Shown one piece after another: positions 7,280-13,319 of a stretch of 15,419 nucleotides of DNA (position 1 is the first letter of the stretch; every line of letters starts with the position of its first letter). The stretch is from CAZPAN01 sp964581165 (GTDB lineage Bacteria > Actinomycetota > Coriobacteriia > Coriobacteriales > CADBOM01). A program made the position numbers and the translations under genes. The DNA is taken from assembly GCA_964581165.1 (NCBI GenBank), contig CAZOMM010000050.1, forward strand, positions 1 through 15,419, in the 5' to 3' direction. Below the pieces are notes generated by a model, which worked only from the letters and a program-made list of their open reading frames with translations, made no database searches and had not been told where the DNA came from.

Positions 7280-7507
7280 TCATTCCTCCTTTTCTAGCAG
7301 GTCTAGAGCTTCTTCAAGCTTTGCATTTGCTTGCTCAAACATCTGGGTTGCTTGTTTTATCGCCTCTGCTACTTCGCCTTCTGTGTCGTGGGTAAATTCC
7401 TTGAGTTCGTCCATATGGCTCTTGTTGTGCTGCACCATATATTTGAGCAGAGCAAGACTTTGCTCTCTTTTGTTTCCGTCATTTGATGCACTACCATGTG
7501 TATGCAC
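7280..7507 (-). CDS. His-rich small helical protein, possible metal accessory
   Basis: About 75 residues. The N terminus reads HTHGSASND, and a long helical body follows with LLKYMVQHNKSHMDELKEF and then KLEEALDLLEKEE. Histidines at H-T-H and H-N-K-S-H could bind metal, and the C-terminal half looks like an amphipathic helix or short coiled coil. I recognise no named family. I choose the GTG at 7507 because GAGGTG lies 6 bases upstream; the GTG at 7516 would add three residues (MPK) and has no clear ribosome-binding site. It is the first gene of the operon, 3 bp before cooT. Nickel or cobalt handling for CODH/ACS is inference from position and histidines. Confidence 0.8.
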   Translation of the reverse strand: MHTHGSASNDGNKREQSLALLKYMVQHNKSHMDELKEFTHDTEGEVAEAIKQATQMFEQANAKLEEALDLLEKEE

Positions 7508-7540
7508 TTTAGGCACCTCAGACTTTCAACCGAAAAACAT

Positions 7541-7553
7541 GATAACTTTTATC
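7541..7553 (-). promoter_or_regulatory. GATAA-N3-TTATC palindrome before the operon
   Basis: A perfect 5-bp inverted repeat with a 3-bp centre lies 33 bp upstream of the first start codon of the CODH/ACS operon, in an AT-rich stretch (about 7541-7630). It is a candidate operator. I see no convincing -35/-10 pair: TACAAT and TATATT words occur on the minus strand, but no good TTGACA lies 17 bp upstream of either. Confidence 0.35.
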
Positions 7554-7657
7554 GCATCAATATAGCATTAATCTTTAATACAGCACGATTGTACGACTTA
7601 TTTATATCTAAGTATTTTTTAAATTTGTCTTTCATGTAGACTTCGTAACTTTTCACG

Positions 7658-7674
7658 CCACCCGCAGGGGGTGG
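7658..7674 (-). terminator. GC hairpin after echA, likely terminator or insulator
   Basis: CCACCC (7658-7663) and GGGTGG (7669-7674) form a 6-bp GC stem with a 5-base loop, about 70 bp beyond the echA stop on the minus strand. On that strand it is followed by CGTGAAAAGTT with no U-tract; on the plus strand TTTAGTTT follows. It probably separates echA from the CODH/ACS operon, but its strength as a terminator is unclear. Confidence 0.45.
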
Positions 7675-7719
7675 TTTAGTTTGAGAAGTCACCTTTATAT
7701 GGAATATAAACTTCGCGAA

Positions 7720-7760
7720 ACCGCTCTACCTGTTAGTAAACTGCTCTACCTGCCAGTAAA
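7720..7760 (-). repeat. 21-bp tandem repeat spanning the echA stop codon
   Basis: GCTCTACCTGNNAGTAAA occurs at about 7723-7740 and 7743-7760, with two differences, at a 21-bp period. The right copy contains the last codons and the TAG stop of echA; the left copy lies in the spacer. It looks like a local duplication of the gene's 3' end. Confidence 0.7.
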
Positions 7761-8591
7761 TTTTGGAGGACGCTTTTCTAAAAATGAATTTGGTCCTTCT
7801 TTTGCGTCATCCGTTTCATCTAGATAGGCTTGCATCAAAGCCTCCATTGCCGAGGCTGCAGAGCGCGGAGTATCGGTAGCCATGTTGGCACACAGCTTTG
7901 CGAGCTGCACCGCAAGAGGAGCTTGGACTGCAATCTGCGAGGCCCACTTAAGTGCTTCGTCCATAAGATTGGCCTGTGTTGTTACTTTGTTGATGAGACC
8001 TTTCTCGTAAGCTTCTTGGGCGCTTAGCTTTCTGGCTGTAAGCGCTAGCTCTTTTGCAAGACCTACTCCAACAGTTCTAGCAATTCGCTGTATTCCGCCT
8101 GCTCCAGGTATGATTCCTAGGCCCACTTCGGGCAGTTTAAAAATTGCATTATCTGAGGCAATTCGAATATCGCAGGCCATGGCAAATTCAACTCCACCGC
8201 CTATGCAATATCCATTAATTGCGGCTATTACAGGCTTGGGAAGGTTTTCTACGCGATCAGCTGCCTCTTTGAAACGGTTATCTCCAAAGATGACTTTGGC
8301 CATGTTTGGATTGTCGCTACTTGCAAGACTTGTAAGATTGCTTATATCCATTCCGGAAGTAAAAGACTTGTCTCCTGCGCCTGTAACTACGACTACTCGG
8401 ATTTGAGAACAGGCAACAACAAAATCCAAAAAGTCGTGGATATCTTCGTGACAATCTGCATCTAGGGCGTTGAGTTTTTCTGGAACATTAAAGGTGAGCA
8501 CAGCAGTGTGGTCGTTTGCTACGTGTACTTTGAGTTTTCTTAGCTTTGGTGTTTTTGTTTGCATCTGCTCCACCTGTTCCATTTGCTCCAT
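7746..8591 (-). CDS. Enoyl-CoA hydratase (crotonase family)
   Basis: Crotonase-fold enzyme, most likely hydrating enoyl-CoA (fatty or amino acid oxidation, or a butyrate-type pathway). Visible are the oxyanion-hole segment SFTSGMDI and the second hole motif CIGGGVEFAMACDIRIAS. Both catalytic glutamates of the hydratase group are present: the Glu in GGGVEFAMACD and the Glu in PEVGLGIIPGAGG. The region from the first MEQ to the end is 281 residues (family about 260). The start is uncertain: ATG 8591 has AGAGAG about 9 bases upstream, ATG 8564 has GGTGG 5 bases upstream, and TTG 8627 is the longest. The N terminus MEQMEQVEQM is a 9-bp DNA repeat. The exact substrate is not readable. It is divergent from the NifU-like gene. 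Confidence 0.88.
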   Translation of the reverse strand: MEQMEQVEQMQTKTPKLRKLKVHVANDHTAVLTFNVPEKLNALDADCHEDIHDFLDFVVACSQIRVVVVTGAGDKSFTSGMDISNLTSLASSDNPNMAKVIFGDNRFKEAADRVENLPKPVIAAINGYCIGGGVEFAMACDIRIASDNAIFKLPEVGLGIIPGAGGIQRIARTVGVGLAKELALTARKLSAQEAYEKGLINKVTTQANLMDEALKWASQIAVQAPLAVQLAKLCANMATDTPRSAASAMEALMQAYLDETDDAKEGPNSFLEKRPPKFTGR

Positions 8592-8687
8592 TTGTTTCGT
8601 CTCTCTTTTCTCTTGGCCTCTTGGCAAATCGTCTTAGTAAAGTCCAGATACTTACTCTCCCAGGGCTTTACATTGCGAGCTGCCTAT

Positions 8688-8726
8688 GTGAGTTGTCCAC
8701 GCGAGTTGTCCACGCGGCTTGTCCAT
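8688..8726 (+). repeat. Three 13-bp tandem repeats with DnaA-box-like words
   Basis: The copies are GTGAGTTGTCCAC (8688-8700), GCGAGTTGTCCAC (8701-8713) and GCGGCTTGTCCAT (8714-8726). Each contains TTGTCCA; the first two read TTGTCCACG, one base from the actinobacterial DnaA box TTGTCCACA. No dnaA or dnaN is in the window, so an origin is not implied. They lie about 100-130 bp upstream of echA. Confidence 0.6.
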
Positions 8727-8937
8727 TGCCCATTCTATAAGCAGCTAGTCCAAGCTTGTGTGCTAATCTTCGCTTGAAAGAGCAGGAGACTTGTTTTTGT
8801 TTGCATGGCTTTTTATTTGCGCATAGTTTGGCATGTTAAGCGTTTGTGTTTTGCAAGCGGTGCGTATGTTTAGCTTCTTTGTTCGTTTTTGGCATTTACT
8901 GTGTTTGTGAGAAAAACACACTGCCTGCAAGTAGCAA

Positions 8938-8964
8938 TTGTGGCCATCGAGGAGTGGCCAGCAA
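8938..8964 (+). repeat. Hairpin in the leader of the NifU-like gene
   Basis: TTG-TGGCCA (8938-8946) pairs with TGGCCA-G-CAA (8955-8964), a 9-bp stem with one bulged G and an 8-base loop. It ends 26 bp before the ribosome-binding site of the NifU-like gene. No U-tract follows. It may be a leader hairpin. Confidence 0.4.
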
Positions 8965-9003
8965 GGATCCTTTAGATTGCTTGGATTGACAAGGAGAATG
9001 AAA

Positions 9004-9237
9004 ATGGTTGATAAGCAGATGGTCGGGGAGGTCATTGAACTGATTCGTCCTCAGCTCCAGGCCGATGGTGGAGATATCGCTTTGGTTGACGTTGATGAAG
9101 ATGGCACTGTTACCGTAGAGCTTCAGGGTGCATGCAAGGGCTGCCCAATGTCTCAGCTTACTCTTGCTCACAGTGTTGAGAGAGTTCTCAAAGATAACGT
9201 TCCCGGGGTTGCTAGGGTTGTGCCTGCAGATATGTAA
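9004..9237 (+). CDS. NifU C-terminal-domain iron-sulfur scaffold protein
   Basis: A 77-residue stand-alone NifU-like (Nfu-type) domain that carries a transient Fe-S cluster on a CxxC motif and hands it to target enzymes. Visible are IRPQLQADGGDIALVDVD near residues 14-31 and GACKGCPMSQLTL, with C44 and C47. Length and motif fit the single-domain form. I choose ATG 9004 because AAGGAG lies 7 bases upstream. ATG 8998 is only one base from that site, and 8938 adds an unrelated leader. Fe-S supply suits a genome with CODH/ACS and corrinoid proteins, but the gene is divergent from that operon and probably general in role. A hairpin terminator follows. Confidence 0.93.
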   Translation: MVDKQMVGEVIELIRPQLQADGGDIALVDVDEDGTVTVELQGACKGCPMSQLTLAHSVERVLKDNVPGVARVVPADM

Positions 9238-9264
9238 ACTGCGGATGCGCAAACTGCGGATGCG
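9235..9264 (+). repeat. 15-bp tandem duplication at the nifU-like stop codon
   Basis: AAACTGCGGATGCG occurs twice with a 15-bp period, beginning within the TAA stop of the NifU-like gene. The second copy ends in TAA. It resembles the duplication at the echA 3' end. Confidence 0.75.
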
Positions 9265-9324
9265 TAAAGAGATGTGAAAGCCTGTTCTGGGTTCGAATCT
9301 CCCTAAAGCATGTTCGACAACAAG

Positions 9325-9360
9325 CAAAGGCCGACATCCTAGCTTGGGTGCCGGCCTTTG
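9325..9360 (+). terminator. Strong hairpin terminator after the NifU-like gene
   Basis: CAAAGGCCG (9325-9333) and CGGCCTTTG (9352-9360) pair perfectly. After one A-C mismatch the stem continues with CATCC and GGGTG (one G-T pair) around a 6-base loop. The stem itself ends in CCTTT. A poly-U tail is weak on both strands, so it may act bidirectionally or with help. It lies 88 bp past the stop codon. Confidence 0.7.
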
Positions 9361-9405
9361 GCTTAGTATGCTTGTGAGAGAATATAGAAAATGCTTTATC
9401 GCAAC

Positions 9406-9471
9406 TGCTTGAAACGTTGATGCTCACAAAGTGTTAGTGCTTGCAAAGTGTTGCTGCTTGCAAAACGTTGA
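9406..9471 (+). repeat. Four degenerate 15-17-bp tandem repeats
   Basis: The units are TGCTTGAAACGTTGA (9406-9420), TGCTCACAAAGTGTTAG (9421-9437), TGCTTGCAAAGTGTTGC (9438-9454) and TGCTTGCAAAACGTTGA (9455-9471). They are noncoding and lie between a terminator and the next gene. Function unknown. Confidence 0.65.
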
Positions 9472-9615
9472 AGGTGTATCAAACACAGGTCTTCAAATGT
9501 AAGCGTTCAAAACGCAAACGTTCGGGTGCAGACATTAGAGTACAAACCTTCAAATTCAAACATTAGGGATGTTTGATCAAAAAAACAATGAGTGGGGTAG
9601 AGTGGGGTATATAGC

Positions 9616-9855
9616 ATGAATTGCTGGGAAAAAAGAGGCTGTGACGATGAGCTTATGAGCAGATGTCCTCACGTTTCGGATAAGGTCTACTCTCCTTGTC
9701 CTCCCGATTGCAGGTACACTGATTGCCTCATGCCAACACATGCTATTGCAACTGATGTGACTCTTTTGTTGGATGCTACTGTTGATAGAAAGGCTGCGAT
9801 AAAAGAGACGTGCATGTATTGCGAATTCTTTTTGACCCATGGGCCTAGGCTTTAA
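9616..9855 (+). CDS. Cys-rich small protein, two-CW-like, unknown function
   Basis: 79 residues with eight cysteines: C3, C9, C17, C28, C32, C37, C66 and C69. The start MNCWEKRGC resembles the NCWE...C opening of so-called two-CW proteins, and a later CMYCEFF gives a CxxC pair. No signal peptide or membrane segment, so it is likely a cytoplasmic protein binding zinc or an Fe-S cluster; that is inference. The ATG at 9616 follows a duplicated GAGTGGGGTA, whose second GGGG may serve as the ribosome-binding site about 9 bases away. The zinc-ribbon gene follows 59 bp later and lgt after that with no terminator between, so an operon is likely. Confidence 0.8.
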   Translation: MNCWEKRGCDDELMSRCPHVSDKVYSPCPPDCRYTDCLMPTHAIATDVTLLLDATVDRKAAIKETCMYCEFFLTHGPRL

Positions 9856-9914
9856 ACTAGCAAGGCGATAGAGTAAGGAAGAGCAGAGTCGAGTTTAGAT
9901 TGGCGGTAAGACGC

Positions 9915-10505
9915 ATGGAGTCGGGCGGTTTTAGAATCGAAAAAGATTGCTCAGTTTGTGGAAAAGTTGAGCTGGGGATGAATTCTTTTGTGGCGGCATC
10001 CTTTACCAAAGATGGACTGGTGTCGCTTAGCTTTTTTTGTCCTAAGTGTGGATCTCAGATTTCGATGAGCTGCAGGATGGACTCAGAAGACATTGCCTTG
10101 GTTACCACAACAGTTGCAGGAAAAGTGATGCATGCTTTATCCGCCAGCACTTCCTCCAGCAGTGATGAAGATGAGACCTTGTCGGCACCTTTTGATTCAT
10201 CGGCTCCTTTGCAAAGTCAGGACTCGACACCGGACTCGACACCGGCCAGGAATCAAAATAGAAGAGGACTAGACATTCGCTATACGGCGCTTAGGCCGGG
10301 ATCGATTTTTAACTTTGATATGCAGATTAATGGGCCACAAAAGCCTAGGCCAACAAAAAAACCAAAGGAGCTCAACGACGAGCAAAAGGCCATGATCGAG
10401 TATTTTCACAGACAACTAGAGTCGCTAGACTCGGTGGACGATGCCATCGCTGAGATAGATTCTGGATATGATCTCGAGGACGATGATACCGACGGCGAAG
10501 ATTAG
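9915..10505 (+). CDS. Zinc-ribbon protein with acidic tail, unknown function
   Basis: About 196 residues. The N terminus holds two CxxC pairs, CSVC (C12, C15) and CPKC (C42, C45), a zinc-ribbon spacing. A Ser/Asp-rich linker follows, containing DSTPDSTP, encoded by a perfect 12-bp tandem duplication (10221-10244). After a basic patch (PRPTKKPK) comes a helical acidic C terminus ending EDDDTDGED. No membrane segment. I do not recognise the family; a nucleic-acid or protein-binding role is only suggested by the ribbon and the charge. The start is uncertain: ATG 9915 is used; TTG 9900 would add five residues, and both have weak ribosome-binding sites. It sits 43 bp before lgt in a likely operon with the Cys-rich gene. 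Confidence 0.78.
   Translation: MESGGFRIEKDCSVCGKVELGMNSFVAASFTKDGLVSLSFFCPKCGSQISMSCRMDSEDIALVTTTVAGKVMHALSASTSSSSDEDETLSAPFDSSAPLQSQDSTPDSTPARNQNRRGLDIRYTALRPGSIFNFDMQINGPQKPRPTKKPKELNDEQKAMIEYFHRQLESLDSVDDAIAEIDSGYDLEDDDTDGED
10221..10244 (+). repeat. Perfect 12-bp tandem duplication in zinc-ribbon gene
   Basis: GACTCGACACCG is repeated without mismatch at 10221-10232 and 10233-10244. It keeps frame and encodes the DSTPDSTP linker. Confidence 0.8.
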
Positions 10506-10548
10506 AAACAGCAATAATCCCCAAGACAACAAGTAAGGCATAGCTCTC

Positions 10549-11394
10549 TTGCTTCAGCAGATATACGACACCATAGATCCAGTTGCGTTTTCGATAGCTT
10601 CGATCGATGTTCGTTGGTACGGCATCGCGTATCTGCTTGCGTTTGTCATTTGTCCAATAGTTGCTTTGTCTATAGCCAAGCGATGGAAAACAGGCATTGT
10701 TGCAGATGATATTTTGATGCTGCTACTTTGCGTTATCGTTGGCACAATTTTAGGTGCGCGTCTTGGATATATGCTCTTTTATACCAACGGAGAGTTCTTC
10801 TCAAACCCCGCTAGATTCTTTGATTTTAAAGGTGGAGGGATGTCGTTTCACGGTGGGTTGATCGGCATTGTTTTGGGGGGAATAGTTGCGTCTCGTGTTA
10901 CCAAGATTTCTTTTTTAACTTTGGCCGATTTGGTTGCCATAGTGGCACCAATCGGACTTTTTTTGGGAAGATGCGCCAATTTTATCAATGGTGAACTTTG
11001 GGGAGCTGTAACAGAGTTGCCTTGGGGAGTTGTCTTTGAGGGAGCGGGAGATCAAGCCAGGCACCCAAGCCAGCTTTATGAGGCCATGCTAGAAGGCGTT
11101 TTGATCTTTGTTGTTCTCTTTTTGCTTTCACGTAAAAAGCCTCCGCTGTATAGAGGTTCTTACATTGCTCTCTTTTTGATGATGTATGGAGTTTGTCGCA
11201 TTGCAATTGAGTTTGTGCGTGAGCCCGATAGCCAGATTGGATATCTTTTTGGAGATTGGTTGACTATGGGGATGGTGCTCAGCTTACCTGTTTTGATTGC
11301 AGGGATAGCCTTGTTTATCTATGCGCAAAAGAAGAAAATGCCCCAGTTTTGTCGTGATGGTTGTCGTGACGGATCGGTGCACCCATCCAAGTAA
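10549..11394 (+). CDS. lgt: Prolipoprotein diacylglyceryl transferase
   Basis: Lgt transfers diacylglycerol from phosphatidylglycerol to the lipobox cysteine of prolipoproteins, the first step of lipoprotein maturation, in the cytoplasmic membrane. The 281 residues contain about seven hydrophobic segments. Motifs present are GGMSFHGGLIG (H101, equivalent of E. coli H103), LGRCANFINGELWG (R141, N144, G148), RHPSQLYEA (171-179) and FVREPD (R224, likely the essential C-terminal Arg). The start is TTG at 10549; no ATG lies near, and AAGG about 10 bases upstream is a modest ribosome-binding site. The C-terminal tail CRDGCRDGSVHPSK after the last membrane segment is unusual and partly encoded by an 11-12-bp duplication (11350-11373). 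It follows the zinc-ribbon gene by 43 bp. Confidence 0.95.
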   Translation: MLQQIYDTIDPVAFSIASIDVRWYGIAYLLAFVICPIVALSIAKRWKTGIVADDILMLLLCVIVGTILGARLGYMLFYTNGEFFSNPARFFDFKGGGMSFHGGLIGIVLGGIVASRVTKISFLTLADLVAIVAPIGLFLGRCANFINGELWGAVTELPWGVVFEGAGDQARHPSQLYEAMLEGVLIFVVLFLLSRKKPPLYRGSYIALFLMMYGVCRIAIEFVREPDSQIGYLFGDWLTMGMVLSLPVLIAGIALFIYAQKKKMPQFCRDGCRDGSVHPSK

Positions 11395-11477
11395 TGCTGA
11401 CACTGACATCTTTAACCTTAGCTGCGAGTCTGGTGCAGCTTCTGTGCACCCACCCAAAAGTTGTGCCAATTCTGCCT

Positions 11478-11501
11478 TGCTGTTTTGCTGTTTTGCTGTT
11501 T
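11478..11501 (+). repeat. Three perfect 8-bp tandem repeats
   Basis: TGCTGTTT occurs three times in a row. It lies in noncoding sequence between lgt and the aminopeptidase gene. A simple repeat that may vary in copy number; no function is evident. Confidence 0.75.
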
Positions 11502-11552
11502 TGGCGTGGCGATGGTGGTAAGTGCTGAGAAGATAGCTCCCTTTGGCGTTCG

Positions 11553-11608
11553 GCCTAGCTTGGCCTGCTGTTGCGGGTGCTAGGCTAAGCAGGTTCGAAT
11601 CTTTTTTT
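11553..11608 (+). terminator. Possible terminator after lgt
   Basis: Two inverted repeats compete: GCCTAGC (11553-11559) with GCTAGGC (11579-11585), and CCTGCT (11564-11569) with AGCAGG (11588-11593). A run of seven T (11602-11608) follows the second stem after 8 bases. The distance to the T run is longer than usual, so the call is weak. Confidence 0.35.
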
Positions 11609-11650
11609 ATGGTTTAAATAACTCCGAGCATCTTGTGACAGGGGGAACAA

Positions 11651-13173
11651 ATGGAGCGCAAAAACGCCTGGAAGGAATACAGCGAGGCCGAGCTTGAAGA
11701 ATTAGAGCAACTTTGCAGCAGGTACATCAACTTTATCTCGGAGAACAAAACCGAGAGAGAATGTGCGACAACAGCGATTAAGCAGGCCGAAGAAGCTGGA
11801 TATCGTCCACTTGAAGAGCTGGTAGCAGCTGGAAAGAAGCTTGGCCCGGGCGATAAGATTTGGGCTCATACCCATGGAAAAGCCTTGTTGCTCGTTCATA
11901 TCGGAAGCAAGGCTATGGCTGAAGGCATGAACATCCTTGGCGCTCATATCGACTCTCCGCGTCTAGATCTCAAGCAAAATCCGCTTTACGAAAGCAGCGA
12001 CTTAGCCTTTTTGGACACTCACTACTACGGTGGAATCAAGAAATATCAGTGGGTGACTTTGCCGCTGGCAATTCATGGTGTGGTTGTTAAGGCCGATGGA
12101 ACCACAGTGCCGGTGACAATTGGCGAGGATGCAGATGATCCGGTATTTTGCGTGACCGATCTACTTCCGCATTTGGGAAGCGAGCAGATGCAGAAAAAGG
12201 CTGCCAAGGTTGTTGAGGGCGAGGCTTTAGATGTGCTCATTGGTGGGCGTCCTTTGGTGATAGAGGGATTAGAAAGCGATGACGACAACGATGGTGAGTC
12301 TGGGGAGTCTGGGGATGCTGCCACGGGTGTCGCAGATGCTGCGGATATTGTAAGCGTGGACGTGAGCGCAACTGCGGATGCCGATGAGGCAAATAGCTCT
12401 GACGAGTCTGAGAATGACGAGCGTCCCGAGTGGGAAAAGTCAGTCAAAAAAGAGCCAGTTAAAGCGATGGCTCTTAAGCTTCTTTTCGAAAAATACGGCA
12501 TTACAGAAGAGGATTTTCTTTCTGCTGAGTTGGAGGTTGTGCCGGCAGGCAAAGCTCGCGAGCTTGGTTTTGATCGCAGTATGGTGATTGGTTATGGACA
12601 AGACGATCGCGTTTGTGCCTACACCAGCTTAGAAGCTCAGCTAAAAATTGACCTACCCGAGCGCACAGCGGTAACCATCCTTGTGGACAAGGAGGAAATT
12701 GGCAGCGTTGGGGCCACTGGCATGGAATCGATGTTTTTTGAGAATGCGATTGCCGAGATCATGGAGCTGGCAGGAGAGGGAGGAATGCTCGCTCTTAGAA
12801 GGGCGCTTTCGAAGTCAAAGATGTTGTCATCGGATGTATCTGCCGCCTACGATCCGGCTCATGCAAGTGTGTTTGAGTCCAAGAACTCGGCCTATCTTGG
12901 CAGGGGATTGGTCTTCAACAAATATACCGGCGCTCGCGGAAAGAGCGGCAGCAATGATGCTTCAGCTGAATTTGTGGCTTATGTTCGCAGAATCATGAAC
13001 GAGGCTGGTGTGGCATTTCAAACTGCCGAGCTGGGCAAGGTAGACGCTGGAGGCGGTGGAACTATTGCCTATATCCCTGCTCGATACGACATGGATGTGA
13101 TTGATAGCGGCGTGGCTGTGCTTTCTATGCATGCGCCGTGGGAAATTACAAGCAAGGCGGATATCTACGAGGC
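11651..13173 (+). CDS. M18 family aminopeptidase (3' end lost in gap)
   Basis: A cytoplasmic zinc aminopeptidase of the M18 family, removing N-terminal residues from peptides. 508 residues are visible before the N run; the family's end (SMHAPWEITSKADIYEA) is nearly reached, so perhaps 10-20 residues are missing. Likely metal and catalytic residues are H99 and D101 in GAHIDSPRLDLKQ, E348 and E349 in DKEEIGSVG, D395 in SSDVSAAYDPAH, and H494. The GARGKSGSNDASAEF segment is also typical. Residues about 208-262 form an acidic, low-complexity insertion (D/E/S/A-rich) inside the domain where relatives have a short linker. It partly derives from a GAGTCTGGG DNA repeat (12296-12313). The ATG has AGGGGGAAC just upstream. 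Confidence 0.93.
12296..12313 (+). repeat. 9-bp tandem duplication in the aminopeptidase gene
   Basis: GAGTCTGGG occurs twice in a row within the acidic insertion, encoding ESGESG. Frame is kept. It points to the insertion growing by local duplication. Confidence 0.65.
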
Positions 13174-13273
13174 NNNNNNNNNNNNNNNNNNNNNNNNNNN
13201 NNNNNNNNNNNNNNNNNNNNNNNNNNNNNNNNNNNNNNNNNNNNNNNNNNNNNNNNNNNNNNNNNNNNNNNNN
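13174..13273. other. Assembly gap of exactly 100 N
   Basis: Exactly 100 N, the placeholder for an unknown distance. It removes the last codons of the M18 aminopeptidase and any terminator or promoter before mnmA. Additional genes could be hidden. Confidence 0.95.
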
Positions 13274-13319
13274 CCCTTTGTTCTGCATATCAAATTGCTC
13301 CATAACAGAAGGATATCTT

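Larger units (their letters stand above)
8592..9003. other. 412-bp divergent spacer between echA and nifU-like gene
   Basis: No convincing gene is present on either strand. It holds three 13-bp tandem repeats with DnaA-box-like words (8688-8726), a GTGTTT/AAACAC mini-hairpin near 8900-8920 and a TGGCCA hairpin at 8938-8964, plus low-complexity TG-rich sequence (8790-8900). Promoters for both flanking genes should lie here, but I cannot assign them. Confidence 0.6.
9238..9615 (+). other. 378-bp spacer between nifU-like gene and Cys-rich gene
   Basis: No convincing gene. It contains, in order, a 15-bp duplication, a GGTTCGAATCT word, a strong hairpin terminator (9325-9360), degenerate 15-17-bp repeats (9406-9471), scattered TTCAAA and ACATTAG words (9490-9570), and a 10-bp duplication GAGTGGGGTA x2 (9590-9609) just before the next start codon. 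I cannot place a promoter confidently. Confidence 0.55.
11395..11650 (+). other. 256-bp spacer between lgt and the M18 aminopeptidase
   Basis: No convincing gene. It contains three perfect TGCTGTTT units (11478-11501), a second copy of the TGCACCCA(T/C)CCAA word seen at the lgt 3' end, competing inverted repeats at 11553-11593, and a T7 run at 11602-11608. A terminator and the promoter of the next gene should lie here. Confidence 0.55.

Noticed and set aside
7540..7562. FNR/CRP-type site TTGAT-N4-ATCAA before the CODH/ACS operon
   Set aside because: Only the left half (TTGAT on the minus strand) is present; the right half does not match.
8688..8726. CRISPR array or replication origin
   Set aside because: The repeats are contiguous 13-bp units with no spacers and there is no dnaA, dnaN, cas gene or AT-rich unwinding element nearby.
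9281..9310. tRNA-like T-arm (GGTTCGAATC) suggesting a tRNA or an attachment site
   Set aside because: The flanking stem pairs poorly and no anticodon or acceptor arm fits upstream. The same word recurs at 11592-11602 without a tRNA, so it is probably chance.
8896..9327. 143-residue minus-strand reading frame over the NifU-like gene
   Set aside because: It is antisense to a clear NifU domain, has no family features and spans a terminator hairpin.
12073..12552. 159-residue Ser-rich minus-strand frame
   Set aside because: It is the antisense of the acidic insertion in the M18 gene; low complexity explains the open frame.
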